From an uncultured Anaerolineae bacterium (GTDB taxonomy: Bacteria > Chloroflexota > Anaerolineae > Anaerolineales > Villigracilaceae): a stretch of 30,343 bases of DNA. The notes beneath the pieces were generated by a model. The model ran no database searches. It was not told where the DNA came from and worked only from the letters and a program-made list of their open reading frames with translations. The stretch covers positions 1-30,343 of the forward strand of contig CAINXK010000492.1 of NCBI GenBank assembly GCA_903854805.1, given 5' to 3'. A program made the translations under genes and the position numbers. Every line of letters begins with the position of its first letter. Position 1 is the first letter of the stretch. This document shows positions 9,501 to 16,700 of this stretch, piece by piece.

Positions 9501-9995
9501 ATGACCCAAGAAAATTTATGTCCAGCATGCGGCGCACCACTCGGCATTAATCCAGGCAGCGAATGTCCTTCTTGCGGCAGTGCGCTGCCTGCGCAAGGAA
9601 ACAACTCGCAGACCATCATCAGCTCAAAATCCAGCTTTAATAACAGCGCTGAAGCCATGGACGAAGTAAAAAGACTGATCAGCGAGGGCGAGATCGGAGC
9701 GGCAACAGAAGTTGTCAGCAAAGAATTCGGTCAAAGTCTGGAAGCCGCTCAGAGCAGCGTCGAACAGACCCGGATTGATACGCACTACATGAGAGACGAA
9801 AATCCTCCGCTAGACTCGAGCTCAAACTCTGCCCCAACCAGGGTAATCGACGCTCCCGGATTTGAAGAACCAAAGCAACCATCCAATACACGAAAATGGA
9901 TCATTGGAGGTAGTATTGCAGCGGTGATCTTCCTGTGCGCCTGCTGCTGCTTGCCACTGATTGGTATAGCAATAGCCGTGATGAGAAAAGGCTAA
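9501..9995 (+). CDS. Zinc-ribbon single-pass membrane protein, paralogous layout to the preceding gene
   Basis: A 164-residue hypothetical protein. It has a zinc ribbon CPAC/CPSC (C7, C10, C22, C25), a helical L7/L12-like segment (about 53-92) and a low-complexity linker. A C-terminal membrane helix (about 133-161) contains the Cys-rich stretch CACCCLP, and it ends in RKG. It lacks the NHL propeller of its neighbour but repeats its first half, so the two probably arose by duplication and work together. AGGTG lies 5 nt upstream of the ATG and overlaps the end of the preceding gene. The function is not recognised; the cytoplasmic ribbon with a tail anchor suggests a sensor or adaptor (inference). 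Confidence 0.8.
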   Translation: MTQENLCPACGAPLGINPGSECPSCGSALPAQGNNSQTIISSKSSFNNSAEAMDEVKRLISEGEIGAATEVVSKEFGQSLEAAQSSVEQTRIDTHYMRDENPPLDSSSNSAPTRVIDAPGFEEPKQPSNTRKWIIGGSIAAVIFLCACCCLPLIGIAIAVMRKG

Positions 9996-10000
9996 ATATA

Positions 10001-10044
10001 TTTATGGTGGGCTGTCCGATCCAATTGGGACAGCCCACCATAAA
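10001..10044. terminator. Perfect 17-bp hairpin between convergent genes
   Basis: TTTATGGTGGGCTGTCC (10001-10017) pairs exactly with GGACAGCCCACCATAAA (10028-10044) around a 10-nt loop. It lies just after the zinc-ribbon gene and ahead of the convergent arsC. There is no proper U-run on either strand, so termination is inferred from position and stem strength. Nothing else is recognised from 10045 to 10260. Confidence 0.6.
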
Positions 10045-10260
10045 TCAACCTAACGTCTACAATGCTTACCAAAACCCCACTACTAAACAGGTGAGCAAGT
10101 CATTTTGTAGTTATTTTGCGATCCGCTGTGGCGCGTCAACAAAAATAACCACCTGCGCGGCAAACCCAACCCGGCTTGCCCGATATCCATTCCTTAAGTA
10201 ATTGATACACCGAAAATATTTTGGGGGATGATAATGAAGAAAAAACCTCTACGCGCTTAA

Positions 10261-10674
10261 CTAATGCGTTTGAAGATAAGCCGGAATTTTTGTATCGATC
10301 TCATCGCGCACACGGCGGAATATCGCCAGGGCTTCTTCATCCGATCCACCGGCTTTGGCCGGATCATCAAAACCGATGTGGACACGCTTGCCCTTACCCA
10401 GCCAGATGGGACAATTTTCAGCAGCATCATCACAGACTGTGATGACGACATCAAAATCAATATCCTTAAACTCATCGGCATGCTTCGAGCGGCCAGTATG
10501 CTCTATTCCGATTTCCGCAAGAACCTCGATTGCCAGGGGATGGGTATAACCGGCGGGTTTCGTACCAGCGCTGAAAGCGTCCCACGTATCACTAAGGCGC
10601 GCATTCACAAGCGCTTCAGCCATTTGAGAGCGACATGAGTTCCCAGTGCATAAGATCAAAACTTTGCGTTTCAT
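10261..10674 (-). CDS. arsC: Arsenate reductase, thioredoxin-coupled low-MW phosphatase type
   Basis: Reduces arsenate to arsenite using a Cys relay that is regenerated by thioredoxin. The 137-residue protein starts with the phosphatase-like P-loop CTGNSCRSQMAE (C9, C14, R15). It carries the redox pair C81 and C88 in TVCDDAAENCP, equivalent to C10, C82 and C89 of the Staphylococcus aureus enzyme. FDDPAKA near the C-terminus supplies the acid/base Asp-Pro. It is the last gene of the minus-strand ars operon. Its ATG overlaps the stop of the thioredoxin-like gene (ATGA at 10674-10671), so translation is probably coupled. Confidence 0.96.
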   Translation of the reverse strand: MKRKVLILCTGNSCRSQMAEALVNARLSDTWDAFSAGTKPAGYTHPLAIEVLAEIGIEHTGRSKHADEFKDIDFDVVITVCDDAAENCPIWLGKGKRVHIGFDDPAKAGGSDEEALAIFRRVRDEIDTKIPAYLQTH

Positions 10675-10967
10675 TCGATTTCTCCCATAATGATCTCTTC
10701 GATTTTTTTTCGGATTGCAGGCACGGAAATTTTACCGCCGCTGCTTAAGACCTGCCCTGATACCATAACCAGGGGTAGTTGCGCATTCGCTGGCAAACCT
10801 GGACAGGCAGGTTCAAAAAGATCAAAGTATTGAACATCCACTGTCTGACCAAAACGCTGGTGCAACTGTCCGGCTACCCAGGCAGCCGTTTCGCGCCAGG
10901 TATCCTTGAAACCTTGATCACAAGCTACCGGAGCGCCGATAATCTGGACACTGACTGGCGCGCTCAT
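10671..10967 (-). CDS. Small thioredoxin-fold-like protein of the ars operon
   Basis: A 98-residue protein. Its secondary-structure pattern and C-terminal motif (LPLVMVSGQVLSSGGKIS, then a final helix) fit a small thioredoxin-like fold. Two candidate redox or metal Cys are C16 in GAPVACDQGF and C55 in EPACPGLP. No CxxC motif is present. The ATG at 10967 is preferred over an upstream TTG at 11000, because it overlaps the stop of a short upstream ORF (ATGA) just as the other junctions of this operon do. It overlaps arsC by 4 nt. Its setting suggests redox support for ArsC or As(III) handling (inference). The family is not securely named. Confidence 0.75.
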   Translation of the reverse strand: MSAPVSVQIIGAPVACDQGFKDTWRETAAWVAGQLHQRFGQTVDVQYFDLFEPACPGLPANAQLPLVMVSGQVLSSGGKISVPAIRKKIEEIIMGEIE

Positions 10968-11071
10968 TTGCCGCACCCAGACCAGACGATGAAATCCCAA
11001 ACCACATTCTGGCTTGATTGTGAATAGACCCGAAAAAATTCACCGGTATTTTTTTTGATTATTTTGAACAT
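10964..11071 (-). CDS. Possible 35-residue small ORF between arsA and the thioredoxin-like gene
   Basis: ATG at 11071, stop TGA at 10964-10966 overlapping the next gene's ATG (ATGA). It encodes a basic N-terminus (MFKIIKKN) and an aromatic C-terminus (VVWDFIVWSGCGK). The frame stays open upstream to 11146, directly after the arsA stop and a second TGA in the same frame. A weak GGATGG lies upstream of the ATG. The coupling-style junction is the main support. No family is recognised; it may be a leader for the downstream pair or a chance ORF. The rest of the gap (11072-11149) holds only a weak hairpin around 11128-11141. Confidence 0.3.
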   Translation of the reverse strand: MFKIIKKNTGEFFRVYSQSSQNVVWDFIVWSGCGK

Positions 11072-11149
11072 ATCGCCATCCAGTCCTGCAAGAAAATACT
11101 GCTGATGAAAATTTGGAATAATGCCATCCGACCAGGGTCGGCAGCGTCA

Positions 11150-13015
11150 TCACCCTGATTTGACTGAAATGGACTCTTGCCCATAAGCCAGTTCGCCCAT
11201 TTCAGCCAACATCACCAGTCCTTTTACTTCCTGGGCCAGCAGCGGAATTTCCAAGACCGGCGCGCCATATTGTCCAAAGCGTTGACGAATGTCGGCCAGA
11301 TATTTCTCATGCATTCTGCGTCGCGCCTGTGCAAATGGCGTCGTCTGCCCGGGCGGGATAACGAAATTGGCGACCACCAACCCCGGCTTTATCCCAAGGG
11401 TAGCAAGTTCCTGAGCCGCCCGCCAGGCTTCCAAAATCGGCGTAGATTCAGGGTACATCACAAATGCGAAAGTGCTTTGCTGAGGGTCGCGCATCATCTC
11501 AATTACCTGCCCGAAGCGCTGTTTCACTACATCATCGGCAGCATTACCCTCCACTGAGGCAAAAACCTTCACATCAATCTGCTTGCTCCAATCCATGGGG
11601 AGCTCCAAAAGACGCATCGTATGTCCGGTTGGAGCAGTGTCAAAGACCACCACATCCCAATCCGCCTGCGAAGCGTAATCAATAAATTGATCAAAAGCAG
11701 CCATCTCCTCCGTACAGGGAGAATCCAATTCTTCTTGCATAACTGTAATGGCACCTTCTGGGCGTCCACGCTCGCGGGCATCATTCAGAATACGGGCTTT
11801 GTATGTTTCGGCGGCAGCTTTCGGATCTATCTTTACTGCCCACAAACCAGGTAAATTTTGAAGCTGGGCAGGCGCATCCCCGACTGGCACCCCCAGCACG
11901 TCTCCCAGGTGCGCCGCCGGGTCGGTTGTCAGCAATAATGTTTTGTAGCCCAGCCTTGCCAACCAAACCGCCGTCATACAAGAAGCAACTGTCTTTCCGA
12001 CGCCGCCTTTTCCAGCGAAAAAAATCGTTCTGCGCTGGTCACCGGGGAGGATACGAGCGCGAATTTTGTCTATTTCCGAATCCGATAAAATTTCTGGGGA
12101 ATTTTCAGAATCTGGCACAAATTCAGTCTCGGGTTGGACCCCATCAAAGAAAATTTTCGCTGCCAGCCGCAGCCGCGCCGCACCCGTAATTTCCTCGGGC
12201 AGCAAAGTCATGGTCTGCACAGGGTAAGGCAATTCGGCCGCAATTTGTTTCAGGTAACGAACCTGCATCTCAGAACGCGCCGCAAAAAGCGGGTTGGCTT
12301 TTTCTGAAACAGGGATGATGCCATTGATGATCAGTCTGTGGGTGTGTATTCCAAGCTTTGCAAGTTCTGCAATCGCCCGCCCGGTCTCACGAATGGCAAT
12401 CGCTTCAGGGTGTAGCACAAAAATAAAGGTAGAGAGTTCTTCATTACGCAGCATGGCAAGAGCATGTTCGTATTTGTGTTTCGCATCCTGAATAGCAGCC
12501 GCCGGACCAATACATGTCTGGCCGCTGCCCAAGGAAGCCGCTTCGATCGACTGGCTCCACTCGGCTGGAAGTTCCAGCAAACGAATGGTATGGCCTGTGG
12601 GAGCTGTATCAAAAATAATGATATCAAATCCTAACGATGTTCCATCCTGAACGATGAAGTCAGTAAAACGGTCAAAAGCAGCCACTTCAGCAGTACACGG
12701 CCCACTCATCTGCTCTTCTAACACCTTGACCATTTGAGCCGGAAAAGCCGCGCGAATAGGCCCCAGAGCATGATCGACATACTCCTGGGTAGCCTGATCG
12801 GGATCAATTTCCATAGCCCAAAGGTTAGGAATTTCCCTGATCAGCCTGATCTGATGCCCAATTTCTTGCTCGAAAACATCCGCAAGGTTGGATGCAGGAT
12901 CAGTAGTGACAATAAGTGTGCGCTTACCCTCATCGGCAAACCGAACGGCCTGGGTACACGCCATACTGGTCTTGCCGACACCACCCTTGCCAGAGAAAAA
13001 AATAAACTGTGTCAT
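11150..13015 (-). CDS. arsA: Arsenite-transporting ATPase ArsA, two-domain
   Basis: The soluble ATPase that drives arsenite efflux with a membrane partner. The 621 residues contain two fused homologous halves (A1 and A2). P-loops GKGGVGKT lie near residues 9-16 and 335-342, and DTAPTGHT signatures near 136 and 459. The three Cys of the As(III) activation site are kept: C107 (GPCTAE), C168 (QTCIGP) and C434 (SPCTEE), matching C113, C172 and C422 of the E. coli plasmid enzyme. The ATG overlaps the arsD stop (ATGA at 13015-13012). No ArsB or Acr3 is encoded in the window; the only candidate pore is the DUF318 permease at 15483-16538. Confidence 0.97.
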   Translation of the reverse strand: MTQFIFFSGKGGVGKTSMACTQAVRFADEGKRTLIVTTDPASNLADVFEQEIGHQIRLIREIPNLWAMEIDPDQATQEYVDHALGPIRAAFPAQMVKVLEEQMSGPCTAEVAAFDRFTDFIVQDGTSLGFDIIIFDTAPTGHTIRLLELPAEWSQSIEAASLGSGQTCIGPAAAIQDAKHKYEHALAMLRNEELSTFIFVLHPEAIAIRETGRAIAELAKLGIHTHRLIINGIIPVSEKANPLFAARSEMQVRYLKQIAAELPYPVQTMTLLPEEITGAARLRLAAKIFFDGVQPETEFVPDSENSPEILSDSEIDKIRARILPGDQRRTIFFAGKGGVGKTVASCMTAVWLARLGYKTLLLTTDPAAHLGDVLGVPVGDAPAQLQNLPGLWAVKIDPKAAAETYKARILNDARERGRPEGAITVMQEELDSPCTEEMAAFDQFIDYASQADWDVVVFDTAPTGHTMRLLELPMDWSKQIDVKVFASVEGNAADDVVKQRFGQVIEMMRDPQQSTFAFVMYPESTPILEAWRAAQELATLGIKPGLVVANFVIPPGQTTPFAQARRRMHEKYLADIRQRFGQYGAPVLEIPLLAQEVKGLVMLAEMGELAYGQESISVKSG

Positions 13016-13371
13016 GGAATTGCGACTCCCAGAGCCGCCTTGATTTCTGCCAGGCTCGCATAAGCACCGACTTTGATAACCCTTCCACGTACAACGATAA
13101 TTGGCAAGGCCTCCATCTGCTTCTCGCGTACAAGTTTCATCACTTCAGGATTCCCCAAATACGCATTTGGATGACTGGCCAATTGGTAACGTTCAACCCG
13201 CAGATTCTCACGCTGGAGCGTCATCACCATTTCATTGACGTCTAGCAGGGTCTGGTCAAGTGCAGGACCACACAAGCCACTCGGGCAGCACATTGGCGGA
13301 TCAAACAACTCCACGTCCACCGGGGCAATCGCGGCCGGCAAGATGTTCAGCAAAGGGATCGTATTACTCAT
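13012..13371 (-). CDS. arsD: Arsenic metallochaperone ArsD
   Basis: A 119-residue thioredoxin-fold protein that delivers As(III) from thiols to ArsA. The key motif MCCPSGLCGP gives C28, C29 and C34, equivalent to C12, C13 and C18 of E. coli ArsD. It has an N-terminal extension of about 16 residues compared with that protein. GGAG lies about 11 nt upstream of the ATG, a rather long spacing. It sits between arsR (47-nt gap) and arsA (4-nt overlap), the usual position. The Cys pairs found near the C-terminus of some ArsD proteins are absent. Confidence 0.93.
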   Translation of the reverse strand: MSNTIPLLNILPAAIAPVDVELFDPPMCCPSGLCGPALDQTLLDVNEMVMTLQRENLRVERYQLASHPNAYLGNPEVMKLVREKQMEALPIIVVRGRVIKVGAYASLAEIKAALGVAIP

Positions 13372-13418
13372 CGTGTTTCAATCTCCATTGAATGGTTTAC
13401 GCAAAAATACTATATTTC

Positions 13419-13793
13419 TCAAACAGACAAATCCGGGATATTAATCAAGCCGTGTGGTCCACAGCTTTGGCGGCGAGGTTGAATACGAACTGGGTCAAAA
13501 AAGGCCCCGAAATTAGCCCTGAGTTCATCCAGAGCCGTAAGGTTTACTGAATAATAAACCCAGCGAGAATCAAGGGTATCGCGCTCCACCTGCACCAAGC
13601 CCGCCTGTCGCAAGACAGCCAGATGGTGCGAAATCAAATTAGGCGCCATTTGTAAAGCATCACCCAGTTCGCAGTTACACTGCGTGCCATCCATCAATAA
13701 ATTAAAGATTAACAGGCGTTTTGGCTCTGCCAACACCTTTAGCTGGGCTGCAAACTGCTGCAAATCAATTTCTGGCTGGAATTCGTCAGGCAT
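13419..13793 (-). CDS. arsR: ArsR/SmtB family arsenite-responsive repressor
   Basis: A 124-residue winged-helix repressor that releases DNA on binding As(III). The recognition region reads MAPNLISHHLAVLRQAGLV. Its Cys layout differs from E. coli ArsR (CVCDLC): it has C39 and C41 in TQCNCELG, and a further C111 in RQSCGPHG near the C-terminus. The start is placed at the ATG 13793, because GGAG (13803-13800) lies 6 nt upstream. An alternative TTG at 13817 would sit inside the operator and would leave almost no leader. It is the first gene of arsR-arsD-arsA-trx-arsC and is probably autoregulated through the palindrome in its promoter. Confidence 0.95.
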   Translation of the reverse strand: MPDEFQPEIDLQQFAAQLKVLAEPKRLLIFNLLMDGTQCNCELGDALQMAPNLISHHLAVLRQAGLVQVERDTLDSRWVYYSVNLTALDELRANFGAFFDPVRIQPRRQSCGPHGLINIPDLSV

Positions 13794-13812
13794 AAGATTC
13801 TCCGGATAATAG

Positions 13813-13828
13813 TTCAATGCACATTGAA
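13813..13828 (-). promoter_or_regulatory. ArsR-type operator palindrome
   Basis: TTCAATG, two bases, CATTGAA: perfect 7-bp arms. This is the TTCAA/TTGAA style of ArsR/SmtB operators. It touches the -10 box and covers the predicted transcription start, so a bound repressor would block initiation. Confidence 0.8.
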
Positions 13829-13855
13829 TTATAGTTCAGAAACCACATTTTTCAA
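13828..13855 (-). promoter_or_regulatory. Promoter of the ars operon
   Basis: On the minus strand TTGAAA (13855-13850), a 16-nt spacer, then a perfect TATAAT (13833-13828). The predicted start is near 13821, within the palindrome. Confidence 0.8.
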
Positions 13856-14056
13856 AGATCTGGGCTTACAAATTGAGTTGATTCCCACTCCAAGATTTTA
13901 CCGGTTACTGCAAGCCACTCCAAGAAAAGTCCCAGCCAGCCATGCAAAACACTTTTGAGATGGCGGGCAGAAGATAATTAACCGGTCGAGCCTGCGCCGA
14001 CCTTGCCAGGCTTTTGGTCAGGTTTCAGCACAGTTCTGCAAAACAAATAGTTTCGC

Positions 14057-15313
14057 CTATGGACATCTGATTAATCCCCGCGCCCATAAACATCCGCCAC
14101 AAGCTGGTTGAGTATTTCCGAAACAATCCTCCATATTTTCGCCAGCCAATTCACAGCTGTTACAAAAAGCACATGGAGAAAAATCAAAATCAGAAAGACG
14201 CTTCCTCAATTGCAGATAAGCTTCTCCGTTCCAAATGTCCAATAAATCTTGTTCAAGAATATCCCCCACGAAATATTCCCGCGAGGTACGCTCACGCTTG
14301 TCGAGAAAATGTGTATGTGTATAAAGCAGAGGCAGGCACGGGCTGACCTTGCCATCCTGACGGACAGAAATGCTGCCGCGCTCAACAAATGGACACTGAT
14401 CCGCATTCTGATTTAACAAGCTGCCGGTAAACTCCATGCGATTCATACTCTTCAACAAGTCTGCCAGAGCCTGGGAAGTATGCGCATCGATATCCATCAA
14501 AGGTAAGCGCACCAATGGAGTTGCTTCCTGACTGGGCAGTAGATTCATGGACCGCATATATAAATTTTCATCGAGCAGCTCAAGATTATGCGCCAACACG
14601 TTGCTGACTGAAAATTCGACTGCACCCAGGCGAGTTCCCAATTTAACCACCTCGGAAAGATCATGAATGTTCCGCCGCATGGCAACAAAAGCAATCCCCA
14701 GCTTCGGAAACCCGGCCCAAACAGATGTACCATAAGCCCGAAATTTTTGGGTTCTCAAACGTGTCAGGTTTTCAATCACAACTGGTAGCGCATTTCCAAG
14801 ACGTACATCTGCATAGCATTCAGGCGTGGCCCCATCCAAAGAGACCCATAACCAATCCAATTTGAGATCAACCAGCCGGCGGGAAACCTGCTCAGTAAGC
14901 AGAATACCGTTGCTGATCAGAGAAACCGCGTGTCCGGCAGATTTGGCTTGTTCAAGCATATCAAGACAGGCTGGGTGGGAAAGTGGTTCACCATACCCAC
15001 CAAAGAAAAGCTCAGGTTTCTTGCGAACACCAGCAAACGAAGAAAGAATGCGCGCAAAGGTTTCAGCAGACATCCCCCCATAAGCAGCATCCCAAACGTT
15101 ACGCATGCATGTGGAACAATTCAGGTTGCACTTATTCGTAATTTCGACGTACACGCGCTTGAGGGCAGTGATGGGAGCTTGCAAAATCAGTCCATGCCCA
15201 TGAGCCCCCACTCTGATTTCATCCCCAGGGGAAATGCCCAGATCTTGTGCAATTCCGGGCGGCAAAACAATATCTCCGTGCTCGTTTACATGGGCATAGC
15301 GTGGTTTAGTCAT
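14057..15313 (-). CDS. Radical SAM/SPASM protein with N-terminal AbrB-like domain
   Basis: A 418-residue protein. Residues about 6-45 look like an AbrB/SpoVT swapped-hairpin domain (GDIVLPPGIAQDLGISPGDEIRV). The radical SAM core follows, with CNLNCSTC (C62, C66, C69) binding the SAM-cleaving [4Fe-4S] cluster and a glycine-rich FGGYGEPLSHP. The C-terminal region is SPASM-like, with CPFVERG, VSPCLPLL and a Cys-dense tail (381-418) for auxiliary clusters. The tail resembles what I recall of maturases linked to tungsten-cofactor oxidoreductases, but no such oxidoreductase is present here, so this is only a hypothesis. ATG at 15313. It lies between the permease and arsR in the same direction. Confidence 0.85.
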   Translation of the reverse strand: MTKPRYAHVNEHGDIVLPPGIAQDLGISPGDEIRVGAHGHGLILQAPITALKRVYVEITNKCNLNCSTCMRNVWDAAYGGMSAETFARILSSFAGVRKKPELFFGGYGEPLSHPACLDMLEQAKSAGHAVSLISNGILLTEQVSRRLVDLKLDWLWVSLDGATPECYADVRLGNALPVVIENLTRLRTQKFRAYGTSVWAGFPKLGIAFVAMRRNIHDLSEVVKLGTRLGAVEFSVSNVLAHNLELLDENLYMRSMNLLPSQEATPLVRLPLMDIDAHTSQALADLLKSMNRMEFTGSLLNQNADQCPFVERGSISVRQDGKVSPCLPLLYTHTHFLDKRERTSREYFVGDILEQDLLDIWNGEAYLQLRKRLSDFDFSPCAFCNSCELAGENMEDCFGNTQPACGGCLWARGLIRCP

Positions 15314-15423
15314 GCCGGATAATTTCCTGAGTTCAGCTTATCCAAAAATATTCAATAATATCTAAGAGTAAGTGTGCTGCTGCGCAGCTCTTCCCAACCG
15401 ATTTCCAGCGCCTACATGGTCAA

Positions 15424-15467
15424 GGTTTCGCGGAAGAAATCTGCTGACAGGTTTCTTCCGCGAAACC
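15424..15467 (-). terminator. Perfect 16-bp hairpin after the permease gene
   Basis: GGTTTCGCGGAAGAAA (15424-15439) pairs exactly with TTTCTTCCGCGAAACC (15452-15467), with a 12-nt loop, 15 nt beyond the permease stop. There is no U-run, so it may be a terminator or an mRNA-stabilising hairpin. Confidence 0.6.
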
Positions 15468-15482
15468 AACAATCAACCCAAA

Positions 15483-16538
15483 CTAAAAAACAAGGTTAAA
15501 AAGATAGCCGGTGATGATAATGGCCACCGATACCACACCAACGAAAATTGCAATCAATTGCGGTTTGAGAACGCGACGTAAAATGACCAACTCGGGCAAA
15601 CTCAACCCTACCACGGCCATCATAAAAGCCAACACAGTGCCAAGAGCCGCCCCTTTTTCCATCAGGGCATGTACGATCGGGATAACTCCCGCCGCATTTG
15701 AATACAGCGGTACCCCCAGAAGAACAGCCGCCGGGACGCTCCACCAGGCATCTTTTCCGAGAATGCCAGCCAGGGCACTTTCTGGCACATAACCGTGAAT
15801 TCCAGCGCCAATTGCGATCCCAACAACCACGTACAACCAGACCTTGCTTACAATTTCTTTGGTACTGCCCCATGCAATTTCGAATCGATTGGTCCACGTA
15901 GGTTGATCGGGCAGGTTTGCGCCCTTACCAACCTTGATCTGCCAGACAAAATCTTCCACGTAATGCTCCAGTTTCAGCCGGCCAATAATGACCCCTGCCA
16001 CAATCGCAATCGTCAAACCAGAAACCAGATACAACCCCGCCACCTTCCACCCAAACATACCGAACAACATAACCAACGCCACTTCATTGACCACCGGGGC
16101 AGAAATCAAAAATGAGAACGTCACACCCAGAGGTATGCCAGATTCAACAAAACCAATAAAGAGGGGCACAGCCGAGCAAGAACAAAACGGCGTGATGATA
16201 CCCAGCATTGCGGCAAGCACATTACCCACGCCCTCACGTTTGCCACCCAACCAGGCACGCGTTTGCTCCGCACTGAAGAACGAACGCAGCAAAGTGATCA
16301 GGAAAATCATGCCACCCAGCAGCAGGATTATCTTTGGAACATCGTAAAAGAAAAAAGCCAGAGACTCACCCAGGTGCGAATCTTGCGGCAAACCCAACAC
16401 TCCAAAAGCAATCCAATTGGCAAAAGATTGGATCACGTTGTAAAGAAATAACCAGACCAGAGCCGCCGCGCCGACCAGAAGAAAAGTCCTTATTTCCCGA
16501 TTCTTGTTAACAGGACTGGAAGAAATGATTTGAGCCAT
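15483..16538 (-). CDS. ArsP-type permease (DUF318/PF03773)
   Basis: A 351-residue integral membrane protein with about 8-10 predicted helices. It has the family motif TPFCSCSAVPLFIGF (C119, C121) and a matching second-half segment around GVPLYSNAAGVIPI. ArsP members of this family export trivalent organoarsenicals, while others have unknown substrates. The ATG at 16538 (MAQIISSS) is chosen with AAAGGGT upstream; the longer open frame to 16637 has a non-membrane, Arg-rich extension that does not look coding. Being upstream of the ars operon on the same strand, it could be the exit route for arsenic, perhaps working with ArsA (inference). Confidence 0.85.
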   Translation of the reverse strand: MAQIISSSPVNKNREIRTFLLVGAAALVWLFLYNVIQSFANWIAFGVLGLPQDSHLGESLAFFFYDVPKIILLLGGMIFLITLLRSFFSAEQTRAWLGGKREGVGNVLAAMLGIITPFCSCSAVPLFIGFVESGIPLGVTFSFLISAPVVNEVALVMLFGMFGWKVAGLYLVSGLTIAIVAGVIIGRLKLEHYVEDFVWQIKVGKGANLPDQPTWTNRFEIAWGSTKEIVSKVWLYVVVGIAIGAGIHGYVPESALAGILGKDAWWSVPAAVLLGVPLYSNAAGVIPIVHALMEKGAALGTVLAFMMAVVGLSLPELVILRRVLKPQLIAIFVGVVSVAIIITGYLFNLVF

Positions 16539-16672
16539 AATTTTTACCCTTTGAATTTCTAAACCACGATATTGCTTCCCACGGAAAAAGACACGGGCAC
16601 GAGCGCAAGGAAATCTGAATGAATGTCGACCTGTCACTTATTATTAACAAGCTTGTACATAATTATATTTTA

Positions 16673-16700
16673 CGTCATATTCAGAAAAAAGAATATGACG
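16673..16700. repeat. Perfect 10-bp inverted repeat between permease and regulator genes
   Basis: CGTCATATTC (16673-16682) and GAATATGACG (16691-16700), separated by 8 nt. An overlapping smaller palindrome, ATGAC-GAGT-GTCAT, spans 16695-16708. It lies in the 382-bp divergent gap between the permease start and the regulator start, so it could be an operator or a hairpin. The rest of the gap shows only scattered TGTCA half-sites and the -10 box at 16901. Confidence 0.55.

Noticed and set aside
10227..10260. A 10-codon ORF (MIMKKKPLRA) with a G-rich upstream stretch near 10220.
   Set aside because: Too short to support, no conserved feature, and it abuts the convergent arsC end.
16539..16637. 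N-terminal extension of the permease to 16637.
   Set aside because: The added residues are Arg-rich and not membrane-like; ATG 16538 has a ribosome binding site and gives the normal family length.
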